DNA of 64,000 nt from Samsonia erythrinae. GTDB lineage: Bacteria > Pseudomonadota > Gammaproteobacteria > Enterobacterales > Enterobacteriaceae. Position 1 is the first letter of the stretch. Each line of letters starts with the position of its first letter. The position numbers and the translations under genes are program-made. Location: NCBI RefSeq assembly GCF_004342665.1, contig NZ_SMBY01000006.1:1-64000 (forward strand), read 5' to 3'. Below, one piece after another: positions 1-8,978 of the stretch. The notes under the pieces were generated by a model, which searched no databases, was not told the origin of the DNA, and saw nothing but the letters and a program-made list of their open reading frames with translations.

Positions 1-1400
1 GGCACGTTGAAAGTGCCGTCCTCGCCCACCGTGACGCTGCCCAGTTCATTACCGGCTGCATCGGTCACCGTCACCGTGCTGCCAGCTTCCGCCGTGCCGC
101 TCACCGATGTGCCGTCTTGCGCGATCGCCAGTTCGCCCGGGACAGCGGGGATCGTGCTGTCTGGCGCAGTTATCGTCGTCGATTCAGACACGTTGCCCGC
201 CGCATCGGTCACCACCGTGGTGATCGTCTCGCCGTTGGTCAGCGCCGGCGACAGCGGTACGCTGAAGGAACCATCCTCGCCCACCGTCACGCTGCCCAAC
301 TCATTGCCTGCCCCATCAGTGACCGTGACCGTGCTGCCCGCCTCTGCCGTGCCGCTCACCGATGTGCCGTCTTGCGCGATCGCCAATTCACCCGGGACAG
401 CGGGGATCGTGCTGTCTGGCGCAGTTATCGTCGTCGATTCAGATACGTTGCCCGCGGTATCGGTCACCACCGTGGTGATCGTCTCACCGTTGGTCAGCGC
501 CGGCGACAGCGGCACGCTGAAGGAACCATCCTCACCCACCGTTACGCTGCCCAGTTCATTACCGGCTGCATCAGTCACCGTGACCGTACTGCCGGCTTCC
601 GCCGTGCCGCTCACCGATGTGCCATCTTCCGCAATCGCCAGTTCCCCCGGGACAGCGGGGATCGTGCTGTCTGGCGCAGTTATCGTCGTCGATTCAGATA
701 CGTTGCCCGCGGTATCGGTCACCACCGTGGTGATCGTCTCGCCGTTGGTCAGCGCCGGTGACAGCGGCACGTTGAAAGTGCCGTCCTCGCCCACCGTGAC
801 GCTGCCCAGTTCATTACCTGCCCCATCGGTGACCGTCACCGTGCTGCCGGCTTCCGCCGTGCCGCTCACCGATGTGCCGTCTTCCGCGATCGCCAATTCA
901 CCCGGGACAGCGGGGATCGTGCTGTCTGGCGCAGTTATCGTCGTCGATTCAGATACGTTGCCCGCTGCATCGGTGACCACTACGGTGACCGCCTCACCGT
1001 TGGTCAGCGTCGGTGACAGCGGCACGTTGAAAGTGCCATCCTCGCCCACCGTGACACGACCCAGCTCATTACCAGCCCCATCGGTGACCGTCACCGTGCT
1101 GCCGGCCTCCGCCGTGCCGCTCACCGATGTGCCGTCTTCCGTTACCGCCAGCTCACCCGGTTCGGCGGGTGGCGTGGTGTCCGGCGCGATCACCGTCACC
1201 GGTTCGCTGCGGTTACCCACTGCATCAGTCACGACGACGGTGACGACCTCACCGTTGGTCAGTTCCTGTGGCAACGAGACGTTGAAGGTGCCATCCTCGC
1301 CTACCGCTACGCGCCCGAGTTCATTACCCGCCTCGTCGGTGAGAATAATGATGTTGCCCGTCTCCGCGGTGCCGCTGACGCTGCGGCCATCGCCACTGAC
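1..1400 (-). repeat. Tandem 255-bp repeats encoding 85-aa Ig-like domains
   Basis: The same block recurs with starts at 1, 256, 511, 766, 1021 and, more diverged, 1276, an exact 255-bp period. Units 1-5 are nearly identical at DNA level, while the unit nearest the N-terminus (after 1276) has drifted. The period is a multiple of three and keeps the adhesin frame open. Near identity implies recent expansion or gene conversion, and copy number is likely to vary between strains or be collapsed in short-read assemblies. Confidence 0.93.
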
Positions 1401-1901
1401 CGTCACTGTCGGCGCAGCCGGCGCCGTGACGTTCGGTTCATTTGCACTCAGATCTCTATTGCCGCCGCTCCCGGACGACATAGCGACAACGCCAGCAATC
1501 CCGGCCACGCCCGCCGCGCCAGCTAAAAAGTACGGAAATATCCCCGCGCCGGAGGATTCAGTTCCACCAATACCGAGCATAAGTTCATCAATACTGGAAA
1601 TGGATTCATAGGAGGATGAGATTGTCGGTTCCTTCGCCCACCAAAGCGCACCATCATCTTCTTGCAGCACCAACTCATTGTCGCCATGCTCTCCGGCCAA
1701 ATAAAAATTCTTTAATACGAGTTTTTCACCGGAATGCGTCGTCACAACCAAATCGTTACCCACACGAGATAGTGATGCAATTTCTTGTCGGCTAACCTGT
1801 AATTTTATAATTGAAGAAGGCGGTACATTCAGTTCTCCAGAAGAAACGCTCGCGGAGAAACTCTCACTATTTTCTTTCAAAATAACGGAAGGATTGTTCA
1901 T
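1..1901 (-). CDS. Large Bap/BapA-type surface adhesin, N-terminal part (runs off left edge)
   Basis: The minus frame is open from an ATG at 1901 to the window edge (about 633 codons), preceded by a GGGAG-type ribosome site. Residues 1-95 resemble the prefix domain of Bap/BapA biofilm adhesins. Residues about 118-142 form a Gly/Ala-rich hydrophobic stretch (FLAGAAGVAGIAGVVA). From about residue 160 the protein is a chain of 85-residue Ig-like repeats, each with GTSVSGTAEAGSTVTVTD and VGEDGTFNVPLSP motifs. Such proteins are normally several thousand residues long, secreted by a type I system, and mediate cell-cell and surface attachment. The C-terminus and any secretion genes lie outside the window. 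There is no classical Sec signal peptide, as expected for a type I substrate. The family is confident; the exact orthologue is not. Confidence 0.85.
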   Translation of the reverse strand, partial: MNNPSVILKENSESFSASVSSGELNVPPSSIIKLQVSRQEIASLSRVGNDLVVTTHSGEKLVLKNFYLAGEHGDNELVLQEDDGALWWAKEPTISSSYESISSIDELMLGIGGTESSGAGIFPYFLAGAAGVAGIAGVVAMSSGSGGNRDLSANEPNVTAPAAPTVTVSGDGRSVSGTAETGNIIILTDEAGNELGRVAVGEDGTFNVSLPQELTNGEVVTVVVTDAVGNRSEPVTVIAPDTTPPAEPGELAVTEDGTSVSGTAEAGSTVTVTDGAGNELGRVTVGEDGTFNVPLSPTLTNGEAVTVVVTDAAGNVSESTTITAPDSTIPAVPGELAIAEDGTSVSGTAEAGSTVTVTDGAGNELGSVTVGEDGTFNVPLSPALTNGETITTVVTDTAGNVSESTTITAPDSTIPAVPGELAIAEDGTSVSGTAEAGSTVTVTDAAGNELGSVTVGEDGSFSVPLSPALTNGETITTVVTDTAGNVSESTTITAPDSTIPAVPGELAIAQDGTSVSGTAEAGSTVTVTDGAGNELGSVTVGEDGSFSVPLSPALTNGETITTVVTDAAGNVSESTTITAPDSTIPAVPGELAIAQDGTSVSGTAEAGSTVTVTDAAGNELGSVTVGEDGTFNV

Positions 1902-2722
1902 TTCTCTCTCACTCCCAATGAAGTATTTTCAATACATAAATCATGAAAAATCAAAGAATATGATTTTGATACTATTTGGAAAAACCCCCATTCCCCGGAA
2001 GATAACAACAAACAACCATTAGAAATGATGATAACAATAAAACCACACCAGAAAGGGGAGAAAACATCAACGGCAGGAAACAAAACAATAACCAACAAAA
2101 TCAATTAATTAAAATAAATCACTAAATCTACTTTAATCTAAAATAAATAGCGAAATCAAAACCGACAGCATAATAAAAAATTCATATAGATATGATTTTA
2201 AAAAAACACCATACCATCGAGTCACTCTGGAAAAAGTGACAGTTAAACCTTTCGTCCACGACAAAATCATGAAAAGGCATTAATTAAATATAATCACGCC
2301 CTGACAACATAATCTAAACGAAAGTCACTCGAATAATTGGATCGCACCCTATAAGGAAAAGCTATCTCCCCTTATATAAAAAGGCGAAACCATTTATGAT
2401 GACCGAGCGCTTAGAGCGCAAAATTTATTTTTTGGGAATCAATCAAATAAAATACCTTCCACGCCTAGCATATTAAAATATATCGACTGAAATATAATAA
2501 TTACTTTATATTTTTAGCACATGCTTAACGGGATGCAAGGCGATACCAAAAAAAATTTTACTTAAGGCAATAAAAATCGGCGTAGTACGCTCAAAAACAG
2601 AAAATAACCATGCTAATTAAAAGGCTTTATAGCCATTATCACCCGATTATTTTCACGCAATTTCGTTTTATTACATATTTTCGAATGCGGATTATGTCAC
2701 CCGTGTGACAACGACATAATTA
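1902..2722. other. AT-rich intergenic region upstream of the adhesin gene
   Basis: About 820 bp with much lower GC than the flanks, many A/T runs and no convincing gene; a 68-codon minus ORF at 1898-2104 has no recognisable sequence. It must hold the adhesin promoter on the minus strand. A short inverted repeat, GTCACT...AGTGAC, lies at 2221-2240. The composition is what is expected of an H-NS-silenced regulatory region, which is an inference. Confidence 0.6.
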
Positions 2723-3493
2723 TCAGACTGATGGTTTTGCAGAGAGGCATCTCGTAAAAAATTCCACGCCGGCCTGTAAAGCAAAGGGGGTTATGCGGTG
2801 AGTCACGCCCGCTTCCGTTAAATACGTCAGGTTTGCCAGTTTATGGCGCGCCTGTAATGCGTAATATAGCCGTTCACTTTCCCTCGCAGGGACCACATCA
2901 TCGGCATCACCATGCCAGACAAACAACGGTCTGTCAGACAAAGCATCCAGACGCGTGGCGATATCATAATCAGCCAGTCTGGTTGCCAATGCCTGAAGCG
3001 TCGCCAGATGTTCTTCATTATCGCCGGCAACGGGCGGGAATAAGGTTTGCGACAACGTAGAGAAGTAGCCGGAACCCATAAACGACGCCGCCGCTGTAAT
3101 CCAGGGGTAACGCGCCATGCATCCCAGCGCGCTCATTCCACCAAGCGACGCGCCGCAAACGCCGATACGTTCGCCAGCGATCAAACCGCGCTGCCGATAC
3201 TCCGCCACATAATCGGGGAACTCTTCGATATTGGTTTGCAAAATATCCCAGAAATGACGTAGCCGACGCGCGTCGTCACCGTCATAGCGAGCCCCGTGCA
3301 TTGCCGCATCAGGCAGAATCACTCTGAATCCAGCCTGAGCCAGCGCATAGCCAAAATAGGAATAGACCTCTTTTGACGAGCTGTAACCATGGAAGAAAAA
3401 AATCGTCGGTAAGGGCTGGGCGCTTTTCCCCGCAGGCACCGCGTGAATCGCCTCAATCTGATTGTGAATTTTATCCACTGACATTTCGACCAT
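2723..3493 (-). CDS. yjfP: YjfP-like alpha/beta-hydrolase esterase
   Basis: A 256-residue alpha/beta hydrolase aligning from memory with E. coli YjfP (249 aa), a carboxylesterase acting on short acyl esters. An oxyanion-type HGYSSS lies near residue 36. The nucleophile Ser is in GASLGG near residue 115, an Asp sits in WHGDADDVVPA, and the catalytic His in THRITP near the C-terminus. The ATG at 3493 has a strong AGGAGG site upstream, fixing the start. In E. coli it sits near bsmA; here it is transcribed away from bsmA. The physiological substrate is unknown. Confidence 0.88.
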   Translation of the reverse strand: MVEMSVDKIHNQIEAIHAVPAGKSAQPLPTIFFFHGYSSSKEVYSYFGYALAQAGFRVILPDAAMHGARYDGDDARRLRHFWDILQTNIEEFPDYVAEYRQRGLIAGERIGVCGASLGGMSALGCMARYPWITAAASFMGSGYFSTLSQTLFPPVAGDNEEHLATLQALATRLADYDIATRLDALSDRPLFVWHGDADDVVPARESERLYYALQARHKLANLTYLTEAGVTHRITPFALQAGVEFFTRCLSAKPSV

Positions 3494-3814
3494 GTTTTTC
3501 CTCCTGCACGTTTAACCAAGCCCGTCATGACTTGTTCAATGAAACCACAAAAATGGCATAGCGCAATATCAATGATAAAAATAGATAGTGATATTCCATG
3601 ATTGATTTTTCTTCACTGATTGCCATTAACGCATGTGGAATAAGACTAAAAATCACCGCCATAAGAGATAACGCGATGATGGGACTTTCTTTTACACCCG
3701 GAGGACAGTGGGATTGCATCAACCGCGCTCATACGATCTCAACGATTTTTGTTCGCGATGAGCCTGATGATAACGCTATACTCCCCCCAATCTCACCCCG
3801 ACCGGACTTCCCTT

Positions 3815-4120
3815 ATGCACAGAGTACGGATGTTTTTCTTACCGCTCATATTGATGATAGCCGGCTGTCAGGCGATACAGGGCTCGCCTACCCCTGCACC
3901 GCCGCCGGCGGATAACGCGCTGGAAATTAGCTACGCGCAAACCAGCCAATTGGCGAGAATGGGCACCATCTCAGTGAGCGTACGTGGAAACGCAGATGAC
4001 GCCGATCGCGCCATACAGCAAAAAGCCGATGATGCCGGTGCACGTTACTATGTCATTGTATTGAAATCTGAATCGACGTTTACCGACACATGGTACGCAC
4101 GCGCCGTTCTGTATCGTTGA
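3815..4120 (+). CDS. bsmA: BsmA-like lipoprotein (DUF1471, biofilm/stress)
   Basis: From the ATG at 3815 the product is 101 residues: a short hydrophobic signal ending in lipobox IAGC, a Pro-rich linker, then a DUF1471 (YhcN) domain with ISVSVRGNADDADRAIQQKA and ARYYVIV. This matches BsmA/YjfO, linked in E. coli to peroxide resistance and biofilm. The frame extends upstream to a TTG at 3749, but the signal peptide argues for 3815 (or the ATG at 3830). No strong ribosome site is visible. It is predicted to be an acylated envelope protein. Its neighbours yjfP and yjfL are the same as in E. coli. Confidence 0.8.
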   Translation: MHRVRMFFLPLILMIAGCQAIQGSPTPAPPPADNALEISYAQTSQLARMGTISVSVRGNADDADRAIQQKADDAGARYYVIVLKSESTFTDTWYARAVLYR

Positions 4121-4223
4121 AAGGAAAAAATGGCGGAGGAGAACGGGGCCGCAATCAGAGAAGCCGCGCCTATCACCCGGTAGGAGTTTGTTGGCAAAGC
4201 CCGATAAGCGGCGATAATGGATG

Positions 4224-4290
4224 GATCGTAAAGACGCTGCAAGTACGTCCCTGTAAGCTCGAACCGCGCCATCCCTGGCGCGGACGCTTT
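4224..4290. repeat. Putative dispersed intergenic repeat with hairpin
   Basis: Between the convergent bsmA and yjfL ends lies a segment containing GACGCTGCAAGTACGTCCCT followed by an 8-bp perfect hairpin (CCGCGCCA, loop TCCC, TGGCGCGG at 4264-4283). I recall very similar strings scattered between genes of soft-rot enterobacteria. This rests on memory and was not searched. Confidence 0.4.
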
Positions 4291-4348
4291 ACTCTTCCAT
4301 TCCATTATCACCGTTCGATAAAAGATGATGGGGTTGTCAAGGGTCTGA

Positions 4349-4366
4349 ACCGGGCTGTCGCCCGGT
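4349..4366. terminator. Hairpin between convergent bsmA and yjfL
   Basis: Perfect 7-bp stem ACCGGGC / GCCCGGT with a 4-base loop, 19 bp from the yjfL stop. No long U-run follows on either strand, so termination is only suggested by position between converging genes. Confidence 0.35.
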
Positions 4367-4384
4367 AGTTATCTCAATACATCA

Positions 4385-4783
4385 TTAATACGACATGCAC
4401 GCTGCATTCAAAATCCCGCCGCTGAGCGAAGCGGCACAGAGAAACACGCCAGAGGCAATGTCGTTATTCTGGATATGCTGGCTAAGGCGCGGCATATACA
4501 GGCGCACAGCGAAATAAATCACCAGTTGCACCACCAGTGCCACCGCCCCCCAGGTCAGGTAATCCAGTAAACCCACTGAATTGATGGCCGCACTGGAAAG
4601 CGGGATCACATAACCCACTAACGCGCCGCCAAACCCAATTGCCGCCGTACTGTTGTTTTCTTTAATCAGCGCCCATTCATCATGCGGCGTCACGCGCGTA
4701 TAAATAAACAGAAAGGCCAGCACTAGGGCAAACCCGATAAAGAAATAGGACGCGAAAGCTAACAAAGCACTCAGTATTGGCAT
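4385..4783 (-). CDS. yjfL: YjfL family (DUF350) inner-membrane protein
   Basis: A 132-residue protein starting MPILSALLAFASYFFIG with about four hydrophobic segments, matching E. coli YjfL almost throughout (GYVIPLSSAAIN, RLYMPRLSQ, GGILNAACMS). The start at 4783 is chosen because it matches YjfL and has AGAGGAAC just upstream; the frame itself extends 27 codons further into rlmB. DUF350 proteins have no established biochemical function. It lies 25 bp downstream of rlmB and is probably cotranscribed. In E. coli, yjfIJK lie between rlmB and yjfL; they are absent here. Confidence 0.85.
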   Translation of the reverse strand: MPILSALLAFASYFFIGFALVLAFLFIYTRVTPHDEWALIKENNSTAAIGFGGALVGYVIPLSSAAINSVGLLDYLTWGAVALVVQLVIYFAVRLYMPRLSQHIQNNDIASGVFLCAASLSGGILNAACMSY

Positions 4784-4808
4784 AGGTTCCTCTTTATCAT
4801 AGGGTTCG

Positions 4809-5540
4809 TCAGCTTCGCTGACGAACGGCTTCAAACAAACACACGCCGGTCGCCACAGACACATTCAGCGACGACACGCTGCCCGCCATCGGGATGCTGA
4901 TCAATTCATCACAGTGCTCTCGGGTCAGGCGACGCATCCCTTCCCCTTCCGCGCCCATCACCAGCGCCAGTGGCCCCGTCAGTTTGCTTTGATAAAGGGT
5001 ATGATCCGCTTCTCCTGCCGTGCCGACGATCCAGATATTACGTTCCTGCAATAAACGCAGGGTACGGGCCAGATTGGTCACGCTGATAAGCGGCACGGTT
5101 TCCGCCGCGCCACAGGCCACTTTTTTCACCGTGGCATTCAACTGCGCGGAACGATCGCGCGGCACAATTACCGCATGCACGCCCGCCGCATCGGCATTAC
5201 GCAGGCAGGCGCCCAGATTATGCGGGTCCGTCACGCCGTCCAGGATCAGCAGGAAAGGCGTTTCCAGATTGTCTAACAGCGTGGGCAGATCGTTTTCCTG
5301 ATACCTACGCCCTTCTTTGACTTTTGCCACAATCCCCTGATGCACCGCACCATCGACCTGCTTATCCAGCCACTGACGGTTCGCCACCTGAATCACGATG
5401 CCTTGCGCTTCCAGATCGGCAATAACAGGTTGGAGGCGACGGTCATCCCGTCCTTTCAGAATAAAGACTTCCATAAAACGCTGGGGATCGCGTTCAAGCA
5501 ATGCCTTAACAGCATGAATACCGTAAATAATTTCGCTCAT
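4809..5540 (-). CDS. rlmB: 23S rRNA Gm2251 2'-O-methyltransferase
   Basis: A 243-residue SPOUT (SpoU/TrmH) methyltransferase that modifies G2251 in the peptidyl-transferase P-loop of 23S rRNA with SAM. The N-terminal substrate domain covers residues 1-75 ([15 protein letters not shown]). The knotted catalytic domain carries [29 protein letters not shown] and [16 protein letters not shown], the three SpoU motifs. Length equals that of E. coli RlmB. It lies 85 bp downstream of rnr in the same direction, the usual nsrR-rnr-rlmB order. Confidence 0.96.
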   Translation of the reverse strand: MSEIIYGIHAVKALLERDPQRFMEVFILKGRDDRRLQPVIADLEAQGIVIQVANRQWLDKQVDGAVHQGIVAKVKEGRRYQENDLPTLLDNLETPFLLILDGVTDPHNLGACLRNADAAGVHAVIVPRDRSAQLNATVKKVACGAAETVPLISVTNLARTLRLLQERNIWIVGTAGEADHTLYQSKLTGPLALVMGAEGEGMRRLTREHCDELISIPMAGSVSSLNVSVATGVCLFEAVRQRS

Positions 5541-5625
5541 TGATACTCTTTAAATAGTGTAAAGCGAGATAGCGGTTCATCGTGGCGTTACGGCGACGCA
5601 GGCCGCGGCAACGCCAGGACGGCCC

Positions 5626-8082
5626 TTATCCCTCAGATTTTTTCTTTGCGCGTTTCGCTTTAGTCGCGGCGGCGATTTTACGCGTTTTTTCCGCGTTCTT
5701 TTTCGCTTTGTCGCGGTTCTTTTTCGGCTTGGCTTTTGGCTTATCCGATTTTGCGTTGCGATCGCCTTCTTTGCGGAACGCGGCATCCGGCTCAAAATTT
5801 GCCGCCGCTTTGCTGGCGCTACGGCGACGGCGGGCTGGCTTGGCCTCGCGCACTTCCGGTCTCTTCGCGCGATCGCGCGCCGTTTTACCTTCGCCGCGTA
5901 CCTTACGCGTGCTGGAAACCAGTGCAAAATCGATGTTGCGTTCATCCATATGCACCGCTTCAACACGGATTTCCACTTCATCACCCAGACGATACACCTG
6001 TCCGCGCGATTCGCCGATCAGGCGCTGGCCAATATTATCGTAGCGATAATAGTCGTTATCCAGCGTGGAGACGTGTACCAGACCGTCGATAAACAGATCG
6101 TTAAGACGCACGAAGAAACCGAAGCCGGTCACACTGGAGATGATCCCCGTAAACACTTCCCCTACGTGGTCCTGCATGAAGTCGCATTTCAGCCAGTCGG
6201 CTACGTCGCGCGTCGCTTCATCCGCACGCCGCTCCGTCATTGAACAGTGCATACCCAGTTGCAGCATTTCGTTCATATCGCTGTGCCAGCCGCCCGTTGG
6301 CGTCCAGCGCGCCTGACGGTCACTCAGCAGATATTTGATTGCGCGATGCAGCGACAAATCCGGGTAGCGACGAATCGGCGACGTAAAGTGAGCATAAGAC
6401 GTCAACGCCAGACCAAAGTGACCGCGATTTTCCGGATCATAAATGGCCTGCTTCATCGAACGCAGCAGCATGGTTTGCAACATGTCGCGGTCGGGCCGAT
6501 CGGCGACGTCATTCATTAACGCCGCATAGTCTTTCGGCTGCGGCTTCATTCCCCCTTTCAGGGTCAATCCCAGTTCACCCAACACGCTGCGCAGCGCCAG
6601 GACGTGATCTTCACTGGGTTGATCATGTACGCGGAACAGCGCCGGCTCCTGGTTTTTCTCCACAAATTTCGCAGCGGAGATATTCGCCAGAATCATGCAC
6701 TCTTCGATCAGTTTGTGCGCATCATTACGTACCACCGCTTCAACACGCTCAATGCGTCGCTCGGCGTTGAAAATAAACTTCGCCTCTTCGGTTTCAAACG
6801 CGATACCGCCGCGCTCTTCGCGCGCGTGCTCCAACGCTTTATACATGTGGTGCAGTTCTTCCAGCCCACCAACCAGCGGCTGATAATGCTCACGCAGCTC
6901 AACGTCGCCCTGCAGGATGTTCCACACTTTGGTGTAGGTGAGGCGCGCGTGTGAACTCATTACCGCTTCATAAAATTTGTAGGACGACAGCTTGCCCTGC
7001 GCCGAAACGGTCATTTCACAGACCATACACAGGCGATCGACCTGTGGATTGAGTGAACAGAGCCCGTTTGACAACACTTCCGGCAGCATCGGCACCACTT
7101 GCGACGGAAAGTACACCGAGGTGCCGCGCGCGCGCGCTTCATGGTCGAGCGGCGTGTTCGGGCGGACGTAATGGCTCACGTCCGCGATAGCCACCCACAG
7201 TCGCCAGCCGCCGCCGCGTTTTTTCTCACAGTACACGGCGTCATCAAAATCGCGGGCATCTTCGCCGTCAATCGTGACCAATGGCAGCTTGCGTAAATCC
7301 ACGCGGCCTTTTTTCGCCGCTTCCGGCACCTCTTCCGCGAGATCGGCGACCTGCTCTTCCACTTTAGGTGGCCAGGTGTGCGGAATATCATGCGTGCGCA
7401 GGGCGATATCCACCGCCAGCCCGGTGCCCATATTGTCACCGAGGATCTCGACGATCTTACCAATCGCTTTCGTGCGACGCGTAGCACGCTGCGTCAGCTC
7501 AACCACCACCACGAAGCCCATGCGAGCGCCGTTAATCTCTTCTTTCGGAATCAGAATATCAAAACTCAGGCGGCTATCGTCCGGCACCACAAACCCAACG
7601 CCGGCATCGACAAAATAACGGCCAACGATTTGCCCGGTTCTCGGCTCCAGCACGCGCACGATACGACCTTCACGACGCCCTTTGCGGTCAGCGCCCAACG
7701 GCTGCGCCAGCACCACATCACCGTGGATCGCACGTTTCATCTCCTCAGCCGACAGGTACAAATCATCTTTACGACCCTCAACGCGCAGAAAACCGTAGCC
7801 ATCACGGTGGCCGATAACGGTACCACGCAGCAGGTCGAGTTTTTCCGGTAGGGCATAACATTGGCGGCGGGTGAAAATCAGTTGACCATCTCGCTCCATC
7901 GCACGCAGACGGCGACGCAGCGCTTCAAGCGCTTCTTCACCGGATAATTTCAGGTCGGCGGCTAATTCTTCACGGCCAATAGGGGTAGCGCGTTTGGCGA
8001 GGTGCGCCAGAATATATTCACGGCTGGGAATGGGGGATGCGTATTTTTCTGCTTCTCGTTCCAGAAACGGATCTTGTGACAT
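5626..8082 (-). CDS. rnr: Exoribonuclease R
   Basis: An 818-residue RNase R, a processive 3'-5' exonuclease that degrades structured RNA, rRNA fragments and tmRNA-tagged mRNAs. Visible are an N-terminal helix-turn-helix, cold-shock domains, an RNB catalytic domain with the Asp cluster [12 protein letters not shown], an S1 domain, and a Lys/Arg-rich tail ([16 protein letters not shown]). The start at 8082 gives [20 protein letters not shown], as in E. coli, with a GGAGGA site; an upstream in-frame extension lacks support. It follows nsrR by 41 bp. Confidence 0.96.
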   Translation of the reverse strand: MSQDPFLEREAEKYASPIPSREYILAHLAKRATPIGREELAADLKLSGEEALEALRRRLRAMERDGQLIFTRRQCYALPEKLDLLRGTVIGHRDGYGFLRVEGRKDDLYLSAEEMKRAIHGDVVLAQPLGADRKGRREGRIVRVLEPRTGQIVGRYFVDAGVGFVVPDDSRLSFDILIPKEEINGARMGFVVVVELTQRATRRTKAIGKIVEILGDNMGTGLAVDIALRTHDIPHTWPPKVEEQVADLAEEVPEAAKKGRVDLRKLPLVTIDGEDARDFDDAVYCEKKRGGGWRLWVAIADVSHYVRPNTPLDHEARARGTSVYFPSQVVPMLPEVLSNGLCSLNPQVDRLCMVCEMTVSAQGKLSSYKFYEAVMSSHARLTYTKVWNILQGDVELREHYQPLVGGLEELHHMYKALEHAREERGGIAFETEEAKFIFNAERRIERVEAVVRNDAHKLIEECMILANISAAKFVEKNQEPALFRVHDQPSEDHVLALRSVLGELGLTLKGGMKPQPKDYAALMNDVADRPDRDMLQTMLLRSMKQAIYDPENRGHFGLALTSYAHFTSPIRRYPDLSLHRAIKYLLSDRQARWTPTGGWHSDMNEMLQLGMHCSMTERRADEATRDVADWLKCDFMQDHVGEVFTGIISSVTGFGFFVRLNDLFIDGLVHVSTLDNDYYRYDNIGQRLIGESRGQVYRLGDEVEIRVEAVHMDERNIDFALVSSTRKVRGEGKTARDRAKRPEVREAKPARRRRSASKAAANFEPDAAFRKEGDRNAKSDKPKAKPKKNRDKAKKNAEKTRKIAAATKAKRAKKKSEG

Positions 8083-8123
8083 TGCGGTTCCTCCGTTGTC
8101 ATCAGCAGGAGGCTGAATTGAAT

Positions 8124-8549
8124 TCATTCAACCAACAACAATTTATAGAGTGGCGGGTTTTCTTTGACCATATCAGCCAACGTGTATTGATCCAACTCAT
8201 GCAAAAAATTCTGCACCGCTTGGTGCAGCACCTGCTTCAGTCGGCAGGCGGGTGTAATGTGGCAAAACTCGCCGCTACAGTTAACCAACGTGAGCGGCTC
8301 CAGCTCGCGCACGACATCACCGATTCGAATGGTCTCTGCCGGCTTTCCAAGGCGGATGCCGCCATTCTTACCGCGCACGGCCATCACCAAGCCGGCACGA
8401 CTAAGTTGATTGATAATTTTGACCATATGATTACGGGACACGCCATATACTTCAGTGACCTCCGAAATGCTGGTCATTTTCCCGTCCGGCAGTGACGCCA
8501 TGTAGATCAACGCCCGCAAACCATAATCCGTGAAACTTGTTAACTGCAC
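8124..8549 (-). CDS. nsrR: Nitric-oxide-sensing Rrf2 repressor NsrR
   Basis: A 141-residue Rrf2-family repressor that binds an Fe-S cluster and releases DNA on nitrosylation, controlling NO detoxification genes such as hmp. The winged HTH is at residues 1-60 ([20 protein letters not shown]). The three cluster cysteines are C91, C96 and C102 in [14 protein letters not shown], the E. coli positions. The GTG at 8549, preceded by GAGGT, restores the E. coli N-terminus ([20 protein letters not shown]); the longer ATG frame is not needed. It is the first gene of nsrR-rnr-rlmB-yjfL. In E. coli purA lies upstream; it is absent here. Confidence 0.95.
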   Translation of the reverse strand: MQLTSFTDYGLRALIYMASLPDGKMTSISEVTEVYGVSRNHMVKIINQLSRAGLVMAVRGKNGGIRLGKPAETIRIGDVVRELEPLTLVNCSGEFCHITPACRLKQVLHQAVQNFLHELDQYTLADMVKENPPLYKLLLVE

Positions 8550-8978
8550 ATAAACCTCGATACCTCTGGGTATCATTGACTGGTGTGATAAATACGCCGC
8601 TGAAAACCAACGTGATTAGCAGATAATAAACCAGCCGTAAACGCTACGGCTAATGATTTATCCCCACATGTTGCAAGAGGCGGAAGGTTACCGTCCCGTC
8701 CTGCCAGAACGATATGATACCGGCTAGCTTTTTTACCTCACGAAACATAACGCCGCTATCGCTGCGAGGACGTCATGCTGTCATCGCTCAATCGTTTCGT
8801 CTCCATACGAAATAAAGCGCGAGGTAGCGCGACTGACTTCTGAGGACACTGAACCATTTTATAACGTAATAACAATATTATCCCGGTAAGATTTTACGCG
8901 AATCGCCGCAATTCGCTTAAAAACGAAAAGATTTGCGCCGTTTAAAAAACACCGGGTCCTGATGAAAAAAGTATTCCG
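8550..8978. other. Intergenic region between nsrR and the pilT stop
   Basis: About 430 bp with no gene found. It contains the nsrR promoter and a perfect 7-bp inverted repeat (AGCCGTA / TACGGCT, 8633-8651). In E. coli this side of nsrR carries purA, so the region marks a difference in gene order. No tRNA or IS remnant was seen. Confidence 0.5.

Noticed and set aside
1-1400. CRISPR-like array suspicion
   Set aside because: The units are 255 bp, directly adjacent, in frame with a coding sequence and without spacers.
7-1611. Plus-strand 534-codon ORF of repetitive Pro/Ser/Val protein
   Set aside because: It is the antisense of the Bap-type Ig repeats. The minus frame has a ribosome site, a prefix domain and family motifs, and GC-rich repeats leave the opposite frame open.
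1898-2104. 68-codon minus-strand ORF upstream of the adhesin
   Set aside because: It lies in AT-rich DNA, has an unremarkable hydrophobic stretch and overlaps the adhesin start; no support.
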